Source: Agaricus subrufescens
Lineage: Eukaryota > Basidiomycota > Agaricomycetes > Agaricales > Agaricaceae
NCBI GenBank assembly: GCA_029945375.1
Contig: CM057058.1
Span: 248,001-312,000 of the forward strand
DNA length: 64,000 nt
Reading direction: 5' to 3'
The notes under the pieces: generated by a model
The model's database searches: none
Told to the model about the DNA's origin: nothing
The model's input: the letters and a program-made list of their open reading frames with translations, nothing else
Program-made: the position numbers and the translations under genes
Shown here: positions 1 to 10,340 of the stretch, piece after piece
How positions within the stretch are numbered: the stretch's first letter is position 1
Layout of the letters: each line of letters starts with the position of its first letter

Positions 1-529
1 CATTGATTTCCGATACAGATTGGCCCGTGGGCCATTCTCATCTCCTCAAAACAATTTACCGTGATGGTAAGTACGTTGTTAAGTTTTCTTCTTCCTGAAC
101 TCATTACATACTCAACCATCTAGGTATAAGATTCTATCTGTACCTATTCGGTGAGTTGATCACAAATGCGTGGCAACAATAATTGAAACATCGGACTTCG
201 CTAGCGCTTGGAGTCACCAACCTCATACTGATATTTCGTCTCGTACGTTGTGCCTCACCTTGGCTAAACACCTTGATATCTCATACCTTTTCTCAGCCTG
301 AATATATGACAATCTCGCTGATGTAAATTTTATACTTGTGAATGAGTATCACTCATAAAACTGACTTAAAAATTCCAGGCTGGAAGGAGCGTTCTATTCT
401 GTTCTATGCTGTCGGGTGGTTTTACATATACGGCAAGATTATAATGATTCATACGAGATTGATTCTCAATGTGAAGAAACAACTTTGGGGACGATAGACG
501 TCGCCTCAGCCTTTATCCAAGTACCTTAG
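1..529 (+). CDS. DUF6533-type multi-span membrane protein, C-terminal end (5' partial)
   Basis: The window opens inside this gene. The first bases encode LLKTIYRDG, the end-of-domain signature seen in all paralogues of this window (compare TIYSDG in the 12480 gene). Short exons then encode hydrophobic segments, including a PEYMTISLM stretch that corresponds to the last membrane span. The final exon, starting near 380, encodes LEGAFYSVLCCRVVLHIRQ and a short polar tail, and stops at 527-529. The CRVVLHIR block is the same C-terminal motif found in the genes at 12480, 16334, 19915, 23856, 32751, 40532, 50908 and 61939. Function is unknown; the family is a predicted polytopic membrane protein of basidiomycetes. 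Exon boundaries between about 60 and 380 are approximate and the N-terminal half lies outside the window. Confidence 0.72.
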
Positions 530-1850
530 TTGTTTTTTATTTTGTTGGATGTCTTGTTTGAAAAAAATTAATATGTTTCTGGGAATCGCTGAAAATAGGG
601 GAGTCTGATTCCTTTTACGAGGTGCCTTACAAAAGATATATTTAGAATCATTCATATTCAAAACCAGGATACGAAGGACTGGAGCATTCGTAAACGGAGG
701 TGGGTGTAACAGTATCAAGTTGCGGGCATGGCGCCAGGCGTCATTATCCGTTTTGACTTATGATATCCAAAGATACTATGTTTTTCACATGCAGGTACAT
801 TTTTTCCCTTTGTGTCCGTGTAGACAACCAGTCGGATCTACCTGACATGTCGTTTGTTTACCAGGACCAGCTTCTTAGATCGCCCGTCTGCGCATTCAAA
901 CTGCGCTAAATTATAAAAATATTGCTCAGGGAAACGCTTTCACGTACTTCAAGCTCCGTAACGGTTCTTATTTATGTCTATGGGTGTTGAAGTCGGGTCA
1001 TCATTGTAGCGTTGAGCATCAGAAGTCCGTATTGGACGGCTGCTTGGCATCCCGGTGTTCAACGTTCATCTTTCAAAACTGAAACGCAAACTCTAATACC
1101 GTAATACCAAAAGGTCTTGTTTGACCTACGCCAAAAGCTCATCTCTGGAGTTTCTTTGACTGATGCTACCCGGCTATGTGTTCTCGCAGGCATAGGGTAG
1201 CCACCGATCACATCCAGAACAGTGACTCATGTTAGAGCTTCATCGACAGTGGATCGACAGGACCCGCGTAACTTTTAGGATTTCCACCGCGACAGTTGAG
1301 GACCGCACAGGTTTTTGGTGGCAGGAGAATGGCTGTCAAAAGCACCCCATAAAATTTATATCCATATCAAGGTAGCAGGCGACAGTAACCTTGAGCCTCA
1401 GAAACCTGATTTTTGTTGTCCCCATGTTTTCTACACATTCTAAATTCGATCACATCAGAATGATTGGGTAGAATGTCAAAGGCACAGATTTCAAATTTTT
1501 AGTACTTCCTGACTACGACATTGACAACGTATGATCCAAGCAACTTGAGAGCACCCACCCATCATGACCCGCCAGCGGGGCACAACTTCAGTACAATTTC
1601 AAAAGATCCGACATCGCACCCGTCTCCTTACTCTATATCCGGTATCAGGCTCATTCTGATCTTCATCAACGGACTCCTATCTGTCCTTGCAGTGCAACTT
1701 GAGGCGGTGATAGTCGGCCGATTAGGCATGTAATAGAATGGACATTTGAACATTGAGATTCAACGATTTCATCAACAAATGTTATGCTTATACATGAACA
1801 CATCGAATAGTTTAAAAAATTTGACGATTTGATTCTATTTACACTTCCCC
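530..1850. other. Intergenic, no supported gene
   Basis: About 1.3 kb between the partial DUF6533-type gene and aldolase. A 70-codon plus-strand frame at 1521-1733 ends in a hydrophobic stretch (ILIFINGLLSVLAV), but it has no recognised family and no neighbouring exons I could join to it. I see nothing else coding. The region contains the 3' flanks of both neighbours. Confidence 0.5.
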
Positions 1851-3480
1851 CTAAAATACACCTAGAGACGATCTTGAAATATGATGATGTTTAATATTAA
1901 TTTTATGACAAAAGAAAAATTATACTCACTGACGTTTCCGAGATCCGAGCATGCAACTTTGACGCGCTCAGATAGGGTCTTTTCACCCTCACGGACCCAA
2001 ACACGAGGATCATAGTACTAAAAAACCATGATCAGCAAGTAAAGAAAGAGAACTGATGGGTTGGAAACGTACTTTCTTGTTTGGTTTATCTTCACCTTCT
2101 GGATTTCCGACTTGACTCGATAGGTAGCCCTTCTTCTTTTCGATGAAATCCTGAAAACAGGTTCAATATTTATACGCGACAGCAGCTCCGTCAAAGCTAC
2201 ACTTACTCTAATACCGACGAGATATGCGTATTGGGTGTCAGTATCAACGTTCATCTTGATGACACCATTGTTGACCGCCATCTTGATTTCGTCTTCCGAA
2301 GAACCAGAGCCACCGTGGAAGACAAGGTACCTGATTCACCTTGTTCATTGGATACTCTTGGGAAAGAGGATTTGTACTCACAGAGGTTTGGCTGCCTTGC
2401 CGCCAATTTGTTGAGCGGCGTATTCTTGGTGCTTGGCGAGAAGTTCTGGCCTCAAACGAACATTTCCGGGCTTGTAGACACCGTGGACATTTCCGAAGGC
2501 GGCAGCAATACTGAAGTTGGGACTGATAGGGTTAAGAGCCTTGTAGACATCAAAGACGTCGGGAGGTTGAGTGTACAAACTCTCCTTGTCGACACCAGTG
2601 TTGTCGACACCATCTTCTTCACCACCAGTAATACCGATCTCCATTTCGAGCCAGATACCAAGAGGAGCCATGCGTTTGAAATATTTCACACAAGTTTGAA
2701 TGTTCTCTTCTTTAGGTTCTTCAGACAAGTCGAGCATGTGAGAAGAGAATAGTGGTTCTCCATGTTGCTTGAAATACGCTTCATCGGCATCGAGCATACC
2801 ATCAAACCAAGGCAAGAGTTTATGAGCACAGTGATCGGAATGCATCACAACGGGACTATCGGATCAATGTGTCTTCCGTTCTCGGTTATCAACGGGATGA
2901 AGAGATACTTACACTCCATACGCCTTGGCCATGAGTCGAACGTGGTGGGCTGCACTTACCGCACCAACAATCGATGCTTGTTGTTTGTCGTTGGCAAGAC
3001 CTTTTCCAGCGAAATAGGCAGCACCACCCTGAGAAACTTGGATAATGATAGGTGATTTGATATCTCTGCAACCTGCTTGAGCTCATAATCGTCTTATCAA
3101 TGTAAATGTGTAGTACCTCGCAGCTTCAAGAACTGCATTGGCGACGGAAGTAGATGTTACGTTCTGAAGTACTTCATGAGAGAGCGCAGTTCAAGCGGTG
3201 AGAAGGATACTCACAACAGCCTGAAAGGGACGTTCCAACTGTCTGTCTTTTCACACGGAATAAAAGAAATCTCACAGGAATGGCAAACTATACACAATTT
3301 CAGTTCCTCCAGTATACACACAGCTAGGTCGTTACTCACCTGGTTGGCTTTAGCGTAATCGAAGAGCTTGCGAACATTATCACCGGTCAAAACGCCAGCC
3401 TACGTCATGATAAGCGTTATGTTCAATCTCGCCCCGCCTTGGCTTGCAACACCCACAGGAACAACGTCAAGTACGCCCAT
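1851..3480 (-). CDS. FBA1: Fructose-bisphosphate aldolase, class II (zinc-dependent)
   Basis: Cytosolic glycolytic and gluconeogenic aldolase that interconverts fructose 1,6-bisphosphate with DHAP and glyceraldehyde 3-phosphate. The longest exon (2848-2378) carries the zinc-binding HSDHC motif, then DLSEEPKEEN, EIGITGGEEDGVDN and FGNVHGVYKPGNV. Downstream exons encode VFHGGSGS (phosphate and zinc site), NNGVIKMNVDTDTQ and the C-terminal YYDPRVWVREGEKT. The start at 3480 gives MGVLDVVP, spliced by GTGGGT to AGVLTGDNVRKLF, exactly the fungal N-terminus. Small exons follow for FAIP, AV, NVTSTSVANAVLEAAR and DIKSPIIIQVSQGGAAYFAG. The gene is unusually intron-rich, with several exons under 60 nt. 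The last exon is uncertain: a GTGAGT donor near 1930 with acceptor near 1860 gives a short tail ending at 1851; without that intron the frame runs to a stop at 1863-1865. Function is secure. Confidence 0.93.
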
Positions 3481-3894
3481 AGTTTCAAAGGTTGGAATGC
3501 GAGGTGGGAGTGAGAGAGAAGGAAATGACCAGCGTTCTAAAACCGGGCGAAGAGATTATCGATGTCATTGCTAGATCACGTGATGGAGCTCGGGCGACGG
3601 GCACCCGTCGTCCGGCTCTAGAGTCGCTCTGGTTGGCCATGGCCCATGGCAACCTTTCCCAGAAATATATCAAGCGGCAAATTAACAACGACGCCGACTC
3701 CACCCCTATCATCTACCGAAGTCGTCATCCGAGGCGCCGGTTGTATAAGCGCAAAATGTGAAATAATCAATTTGACCATATTCCGGTTCACAACAACAGT
3801 AAGGTAGAATGATAAAACGATTAGTAAATAGACAGAGGAAGTTTGGCATAACATTACACAAGATACGAAGTCGAAAAGCGATGAAAGGTCTACT
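3481..3894. promoter_or_regulatory. Promoter region of aldolase / 3' flank of PDI gene
   Basis: A 414-bp gap between the stop of the PDI gene and the start of aldolase, both on the minus strand. It must contain the aldolase promoter. I found no convincing TATA box. Open frames here overlap on both strands without any recognisable family and are taken as chance. Confidence 0.4.
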
Positions 3895-5824
3895 TCAATC
3901 CAGTCTCGAGCTTTTAAAGTGGTCGCGATCGCGCGGCGCACTCGTACCTAACCACCTAATGAGCAGAGTAAACACCACTACGATACCGCCGACGAGGAAG
4001 AAAACGGATTTGTATGGATGCGCAGTGACATAATACTCCACTCCGCTTAATTTATGATTCAACCACTGGCGAGAGGGGTGAGAATAATTGTCAACTGAGG
4101 GTCAAAAAACATACCCGCGCCAATCTTTCTACGCGATTTTGCGAGTGCTTATAGTGAAGTTCTCCGGCAGTAGCTTTTTCAATTGTAGTAAACAAATTCT
4201 CGCTTTTGGTTAATTCGATCCTGTGTCCGCGAATATCTTGCTCAAAGTACACCAGTTGCTAAGATAATTGCTCAATAAAAAGAAAAAAACCGGACGAAAA
4301 TCCCGCAACAAAGCACTTACTGCATGATCCGCGATAATAACCCTCACATCATCCAGATCGTCCTCATCGTGATACTTGATTCCATACATGCTTTTCAACC
4401 AGTCCTTCCATTTCTCACCATCCATGTACGTGAAAACCACCTGCCTGCCGTTCTTCTCTCCAGTTCCACCAGTCCGTACTTTCCAGTCCGAGGCAAGTTG
4501 TTCGAGTTTCGTTCGTACTTTGCTACGTGTTTCAGGAGTCGCGGCGGCAATGAGAACTAATGGTTTCTGAGGAGCATTCATGACGCTCTGGAATGAGTCT
4601 GCAGTGAGTTCGAGGAATGATGGGACTCGGTGTGTCATGAACCAGGAGCTCATATCAGTGAGGGGTGTACTGGGATAGCCATAGAGCTGGCCGGCGCATT
4701 TCGCGAGGTCGTGATCCTTGAAAGCTAAGAGGGCCCAAGTGACCGACGGCGGGATACCGTAACGAGCAAAGAGGTCCTGGGAGTGTGAGCTGTAGACTGG
4801 TGGAGAGCCAAAGAGGGGTCCCGATGCTTCACGGGCGGCATTCTGTGAAAGGGTGAGTGACTATCGATGAAAATAGATTAATGACATACAATAACATCGC
4901 TATTTTTACCCGAGTGCAGGAGAAGATATACGACGTCGTGCTTTTGCACATGGTCGGCGAGCTCGGAGTCACTGTGGAGGGGATGCAAGCTGCCTTCAGC
5001 GGCCTTTTCCGCGAAAGCCTTCAGCTGATCCAACTTTCTTCCACCACTATATTCAGACCGAATATCGCCCGTGAAGTAGATCAATGTGGGATAACCTTGA
5101 ATTTTGTGTACAGTACAAAGCGAACTGTAGGCTTCACAATCCACTTCTGCCACCGTAACTTTATTTTTGAGATGGTGTGCCAGCTGTACCCAAGTTGGCG
5201 CCAGCTTTTTACAGTGTCCACACCAGGGGGCGAAGAACTTGACAAAGGCTGGGCCTTGTCGGAGAGTTTCCGCGAAAGTTGCCGCATCTGAGATAGGTAA
5301 CACTTGACCCTTGGTGTTGACAATCGGGAGAGTTTCTTCTTGCACCTCCATGAGCGAGGTTTCTGGCGACTTGACGAACTTCTTAATATACTCCTTTAAA
5401 TCATCTAGTTGGCGGTTTCCGTTATATTCTTGCAGTTTCTTCCCATTTTCGTGAATAAACATCGATGGGTATCCTCTGACTTGGTTGTCGTTACATATAT
5501 CTACCACCGGCAGACGTGTCAGAGTTTCGAGCTAACCTTCTAAAAAGGAGACGACAACCACGCACCACCGTACATAGCACAGTTGACCTGCGCTAAATGC
5601 ACACTAGGAATCTCGGTCTCGCATTCCTGAACCAGTTTCTCCCATGTCGGCGCAAACTTTCTGCAGTGTGGGCAACGGGGCGAGAAATATTCGATGAACC
5701 AAAGTCCGTTGCTTGTCGAGTCCTTGAAGTTGGCCGGCGTTAGCTCCTGGAGTTGGACGGCGACGACATTGGTGACGACAGCGAGAGATGTCAAGAGCCC
5801 TCCCAGAGCCGTAAGATAGTGCAT
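3895..5824 (-). CDS. Protein disulfide isomerase-like, membrane-anchored, two active thioredoxin domains
   Basis: An ER thiol-disulfide oxidoreductase. The start at 5824 gives a hydrophobic signal peptide (HYLTALGGLLTSLAVVTNVV). The first thioredoxin domain follows, with active site CPHC in YFSPRCPHCRKFAPTW. The second has CGHC in KFFAPWCGHCKKLAPTW followed by the YPTLIYF cis-proline region. A third, catalytically silent thioredoxin-like stretch (4653-4320) includes RVPSFLELTADSF and IIADH. Near the C-terminus there is one membrane span (FFLVGGIVVVFTLLIRW) and a short basic cytosolic tail ending KSSRLD, stop 3895-3897. The order of signal peptide, active thioredoxin domains, inactive domain and C-terminal anchor resembles TMX3-type or Eps1-type PDIs rather than soluble PDI1, and there is no KDEL. 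Several introns split it, for example at 5525-5565. It is transcribed divergently from CGI121, 137 bp away. Confidence 0.9.
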
Positions 5825-5961
5825 TGCGTTTTAGTCGAGGAGGGAAAACCCGTTCCTCGGGAGGATAAGTGGGAACAGAAGAGCGGAGTGACGACTGGCC
5901 ACGTTTGTCATCAATCTGATCAGCCTCTAAATAGCCGGGCTTCGATTGGAACAACACCCAA
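5825..5961. promoter_or_regulatory. Shared divergent promoter, PDI (-) / CGI121 (+)
   Basis: A 137-bp spacer between two divergent start codons, so both promoters must lie here or overlap the first exons. No TATA box is evident, which is common for housekeeping genes. Confidence 0.5.
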
Positions 5962-6730
5962 ATGGACCTTTTCTATTTCCCACATCTTGCCTCAGATCGT
6001 GCGACCACCCATATTGCTCTCTTCAGGAATGTGACCAACTCTGCTGTACTGAGAAAACGAGTTATCAGTGCCTCAACAATGGTGGGCGAGGCTGGTGATC
6101 TCGAACGCGAGCAAGTCAACTTTGCGTTTATCGATGCACGACTTGTCAGTTCTTCTAGAGCTTTTCCCGATCCAAGTGGACATACATTGAGTTACAGGTA
6201 ACAAGCCGACTTCACCTGCAAACGGCTGTCTATCAGTCTATCCTAGCTGAAAGCGAAAATTCGCTACGAACAAAGACCGTTCATTCTGAGGTTCTTTGGA
6301 ATTTGAACCCAACCAACAACGTAAGTAGAAGCTACAGCCACGTGCAGCTAGCTAATCTCTTGAATCCCAAGATCACAGAGGCTATTCGGCGCTATGGCGT
6401 ATCTGATAGCACTGCATCCTTGCTAGTCGTCCGTATCGACGCTTGTACTCTGTCTGCGGACGAAATTGCCGCGAAAATGAAGAATACCATTGTCGGAGAT
6501 CTCGCCCCTTTCTCCGACTTAGATAAAGTCACAGATTGGTCAACGATTAAAAAGGTTCGTGTCATATAAGGTGTAAACCATCCTCTACAGCTGTTGACCT
6601 GCACTTGCAGTATCACAAATTAGCCAATGATCTGGCTCTCAAAAACGTACAAGGAGACACAGAACAGGAAAAGGCGATCATTGATAAAATTGTAACAAGT
6701 ACAGTTGCAATGAAAAGTGTCATGACTTAA
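5962..6730 (+). CDS. CGI121: KEOPS/EKC complex subunit CGI121
   Basis: Accessory subunit of the KEOPS/EKC complex, which makes the t6A37 modification of ANN-decoding tRNAs; CGI121 binds the Bud32 kinase and helps recruit tRNA. Exon 1 encodes LFYFPHLASDRATTHIALF and VTNSAVLRKRV, then VNFAFIDARL. Exon 2 (from about 6200) encodes SRLHLQTAVYQSILAESENS and the KTVHSEVLWNLNPTNN block. Exon 3 (from about 6372) encodes ITEAIRRYGVSDST and LLVVRID, the conserved core. Exon 4 (from 6611) gives YHKLANDLALKN and stops at 6728-6730. The order of motifs (FPHF-like start, ALF..VTN, FIDA, HSE..., NNI.EA.R.FG.SD.T, LLVV) matches the family along its length. It lies head-to-head with the PDI gene and tail-to-tail with the next gene, 21 bp away. 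Confidence 0.88.
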
Positions 6731-6751
6731 CTAATGCAACACTTAACCAAC

Positions 6752-7489
6752 TCAGACGACCATGACTGTCTTGACTCCTAAGTCCCTTGCAACAGCTAAG
6801 CTCACTGCGACGATAAACATGGGATCGGGCACATCGATGAATCCGCCATCACGGCATGGATTCGCTTCAGGCCCGCGCAGTAGTTTCATCCCGTCTGAGG
6901 TTGGTTTCGAAGGCTCGGCCGTCGAATGTGGATTCGTGACGAGCCCGGTGCCTGAGTAATAATCCAGTGTCTTCGAAAGGTCAAATTACGGCCAGCGGAC
7001 CTGGCATACTGACAATCATCCTGCTTGAGAAATCATCCCGATCAGAAGGATCGAAAAGCCACGCAAGCTTATCGGCATCCAATTCCCCAGTCATGTGGGT
7101 TCCGTCGAAGGCCTCTTGTTCAGTCCAAAAGTAGCAGAGCTCGGACATTTTTGCCCCAAAGAGGATGGAGAAAACCCTTATTGTTTCGTCAGTTGTGGTT
7201 GCGGTTGTCATGGCCTGCCACACGAGTTCGGGAGAAATCAAAAGCACAGAAGACCGGTGTTACGAATATCGTTACAGATTTGAGCTTCTAGATCCCAGGT
7301 CTCACAATCCTAAACAGGGTTACCCCTGCATCTCGCATACCACTACCTCACCGCCCCGCGAAGCCTCGGGGATCTCAGCGTGTCTCTGATTAGTTCAAGT
7401 TGACAGTTAAGCACTAGGTTACTCACATTATATCCCGCGCAGTGGGTCGTCGAAGACAAAAGCTTCCAGATGAGGGGGCTGCAAATCAT
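6752..7489 (-). CDS. Small unknown protein, multi-exon
   Basis: I do not recognise this gene. A plausible model starts at 7489 (MICSPLIWKLLSS...), with a GTGAGT donor after GYN near 7430. A possible small exon near 7390-7350 encodes HAEIPEASRGGE. A long exon from about 7214 encodes TTDETIRVFSILFGAKMSEL, CYFWTEQEAFDGTHMTG and WLFDPSDRDDFSSRM. A donor GTATGC near 7003 joins to an acceptor near 6957, and the last exon encodes TGLVTNPHSTAEPSKPTS and ends FIVAVSLAVARDLGVKTVMV, stop 6752-6754. The splice phases agree and the ending lies 22 bp from the CGI121 stop, the compact spacing of real convergent fungal genes. No domain is assignable. An intron-scarred pseudogene is the alternative. Confidence 0.45.
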
Positions 7490-7886
7490 GTCACAATAGT
7501 CAAGAAACCTGGTTGTCACCTAAAACGCAAGGGGTATCCCACGCGAGCTCTAATTATGAGTTCAGTCGGCTGTGGTACGCAGTACGGTAAATTAGGACAA
7601 GATTTTTCCTCACTCCCTACTATACTACTATAGGAAAAGTGTTATCCAAGGCTCTTGGCCCGATACTGTGTAGTACGACACACTGCGTCGCAGCTCGAGC
7701 GCAGTCCGACTTCGACAACATCATACGATTCTACTATGCACAGCATTCGTCTTGGCACAGTATCGGGGGTGGGTGCGGACTGCGCAGCATGGTTCCGCGC
7801 GGCGGTGAAAGATCGCCGAAAGCCACGGCATCTCAGTTTTCTCCATCCATCCGGGTATCGCTACACACTTCTGATCTCACCGCGCA

Positions 7887-7893
7887 TATATAA
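7887..7893 (+). promoter_or_regulatory. TATA box of the actin gene
   Basis: TATATAA lies 54 bp upstream of the actin last pre-start base, in a GCGCATATATAAGC context. The actin start itself has a strong fungal context (CCCACCATGG). The rest of 7490-7946 shows no supported gene and serves as promoter and upstream flank. Confidence 0.7.
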
Positions 7894-7946
7894 GCATGCT
7901 AATATCAACGTGGAACCCATCCTTACCCTTCAACAAATAACCCACC

Positions 7947-9519
7947 ATGGAAGACGAAGTTGCTGCTATCGTATGCTCACTGTCTTATCCTTGACTTACT
8001 CGCATAATCATTGTGTGTCCTTCAGGTTATTGACAATGGCTCCGGAATGTGCAAAGCTGGATGTACGTGTTCTCTTGTCCCTGCCCGACACACTTCTGCT
8101 AACACAGCATCTAGTTGCTGGTACAGTTGACTTACTAGCCCCTAAATCCTCGACGCTCATTTTCTGCAGGTGACGATGCCCCCCGTGCCGTCTTCCCGTA
8201 CGTCCATAATTCACGCACGAATGTTCTTACCTGAGAAGTAAAACAGTTCTATCGTCGGTCGTCCTCGTCACCAAGGTGTAATGGTTGGTATGGGCCAAAA
8301 GGATTCCTATGTCGGGTATGTGTAATGATCTACATCGGCTTATTATTCTTACTAACGACTTCACTAGAGATGAGGCCCAATCCAAGCGTGGTATCCTCAC
8401 CCTCAAGTACCCGATCGAACACGGTATCGTCACTAACTGGGATGACATGGAGAAAATTTGGCACCACACATTCTACAACGAGTTGCGAGTGGCTCCCGAG
8501 GAACACCCCGTCCTCTTGACCGAAGCTCCCTTGAACCCTAAGGCTAACCGAGAGAAGATGACCCAAATCATGTTTGAGACGTTCAACTCCCCTGCTTTCT
8601 ACGTTTCCATTCAAGCTGTTCTCTCCCTGTATGCTTCCGGTCGTACTACTGGGATGGTCCTCGACTCTGGTGACGGTGTTAGCCACACTGTTCCGATTTA
8701 TGAAGGCTTCTCGCTCGCCCACGCCATCCTGCGTTTGGACCTTGCTGGTCGAGATCTGACTGAGTATCTCATCAAAAATCTGATGGAGCGTGGTTACCCC
8801 TTCACCACAACCGCTGAACGTGAAATAGTCCGTGACATCAAGGAGAAACTTTGCTACGTCGCACTCGATTTCGAACAGGAGTTGCAGACTGCTGCCCAAT
8901 CGTCTGCCCTCGAAAAAAGCTATGAACTTCCCGATGGTCAAGTCATCACGATTGGTAATGAGCGGTACGCAAGCACATTGGCCGTCGGCCTGAAAGTTGA
9001 CTGACGTCATTGATAAGCTTCCGTGCCCCTGAAGCGCTCTTCCAGCCAGCGCTGGTCGGCCTCGAGGCTGCCGGTGTCCATGAAACTGTGTAAGCGTTAT
9101 GTTCACCGCCGATTCATTCTCAGCATCATGCTTCTTTTCTGATCGGTTGCGCCCAGCTACAATTCGATCTTCAAATGCGATCTTGATATCCGTCGTGATT
9201 TGTATGGGAACGTTGTGATGTCTGGCGGTACTACCATGTTCCCCGGCATTGCGGATCGTATGCAAAAGGAGCTGACTGCCCTTGCACCCTCGAGTATGAA
9301 GGTCAAAATTGTCGCTCCTCCCGAGAGGAAGTACTCCGTTTGGATTGGTGGTTCTATCTTGGCTTCGCTCTCTACTTTCCAGAACTTGTGGTGCTCGAAG
9401 CAGGAGTATGATGAATCTGGTCCAGGAATTGTCCACCGCAGTACGTACACCTAGTATTTGTCCTCCTACGTGGTGACGCTAACAGACCTGTGCTATTTTT
9501 TTCTTTAGAATGCTTCTAA
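7947..9519 (+). CDS. Actin (possibly a divergent paralogue)
   Basis: Cytoskeletal actin, full length for the family. Exons in order encode MEDEVAAI, then [12 protein letters not shown], a 6-nt micro-exon, then [30 protein letters not shown], and a long exon from about 8370 with [35 protein letters not shown] and [17 protein letters not shown]. Two more exons follow ([18 protein letters not shown] and [15 protein letters not shown] to SGPGIVH) and a last mini-exon completes HRKCF, stop 9517-9519. Nucleotide-binding loops (DNGSG, DSGDG) are intact. Several positions differ from the usual very conserved fungal actin, for example [28 protein letters not shown] and [15 protein letters not shown]. 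This suggests a second, less constrained actin such as the act2-type genes of mushrooms, rather than the main actin. It could also be the only actin of a divergent species. Confidence 0.95.
8115..8120 (+). other. 6-nt micro-exon of the actin gene
   Basis: The bases TTGCTG at 8115-8120 are flanked by an upstream ATCTAG acceptor and a downstream GTACAG donor. With the preceding exon ending in GGAT before GTACGT at 8065 and the following exon starting GTGACGAT at 8170, they complete Gly-Phe-Ala-Gly-Asp-Asp-Ala, which is invariant in actin. Without this exon the reading frame gives no actin protein. Confidence 0.85.
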
Positions 9520-9621
9520 ATGTATGATGTGATGAATTTTTACTATGATGGGAACTTGAGCTGTTGATATAGTGAATGAATAAGTAGTTTTTTGACCGAT
9601 TTGCGCACGTTAAAAAGGTAT

Positions 9622-9948
9622 CTAAGTTACATTAGCTGCTTCAAAGAAAGGCAAGGGTAGCTTCAACACATGGGTTGCAACGAAAAGAGCATTTTTTAGG
9701 GTTCCTTCTATAAGATTGAAGTATAAATTGTAGGATATCGTAACACGGTGCCCAGGTGTCATTTCGCTTATTTCGGCGCTTGACGTCATTGAAAGCGACA
9801 CATGCCGCGGGAATTGGAACTCTGGAACGGGAACCCGCTTCTGTAATATCCAGGTAATATCTGAGCAATTTAGCCTCCGGTAGTCGATCAGAGAACCGAA
9901 TATATCGGTATGGCACGGCCGCGGAGTATCTTCGAGTTGATCCGTCAT
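9622..9948 (-). pseudogene. Remnant of a fungal 2OG-Fe(II) oxygenase-like gene
   Basis: An open stretch of 108 codons containing EISEMTPGHRVTISYNLYFN. This corresponds to the GHRVTLTYNLY block that follows the iron-binding region in a large family of fungal 2-oxoglutarate/Fe(II) dioxygenase-like proteins. No start exon, HxD motif or complete domain can be built around it, so it looks like a gene fragment. A second copy of the same block lies at 10278-10340 on the same strand. Confidence 0.5.
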
Positions 9949-10277
9949 GACAATGAATAGACCGGTCCGGACATGTGAATCACAGTGCTCGGCACATGAT
10001 GGTCGTTTTCGGCATTGTTTTCTGGAGTTGACTTTTCTCCCTTCCAGATACTTTCGAGTGTGTAACCTTTAAAACTAATTCCGACCAAGAGATGGGGTGG
10101 TGATGTAGTTCATATCTTGCAAGAAACATTTAATGAGTTGCAGTAACTGATTCATGGTATTGATGTCCAATCCCCGACGTATTATCTCATGTTGCACTGG
10201 TCGAGAGACCCGCATCTTCTTTGATGTTCTTTAGTCGGGTTAGAAATGGATGTTCCAATTGAGTATTTGGTCTGATG

Positions 10278-10340
10278 ACAGGAGCACGCTTCGTAGAATC
10301 AAAGTATAGATTGTACGTTATCGTGACACGGTGTCCCGAG
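10278..10340 (-). pseudogene. Second fragment of the 2OG-Fe(II) oxygenase-like block
   Basis: Minus-strand translation gives SGHRVTITYNLYFDSTKRAP, closer to the family consensus than the 9622 fragment, with no open frame around it. It marks the edge of the duplicated segment that begins near 10330. Confidence 0.5.

Noticed and set aside
2231..2752. A 173-codon plus-strand frame
   Set aside because: Antisense shadow of the aldolase coding exons, with no family resemblance.
8330..9436. A 368-codon minus-strand frame
   Set aside because: It lies entirely antisense to actin exons; codon bias of the actin strand explains its length.
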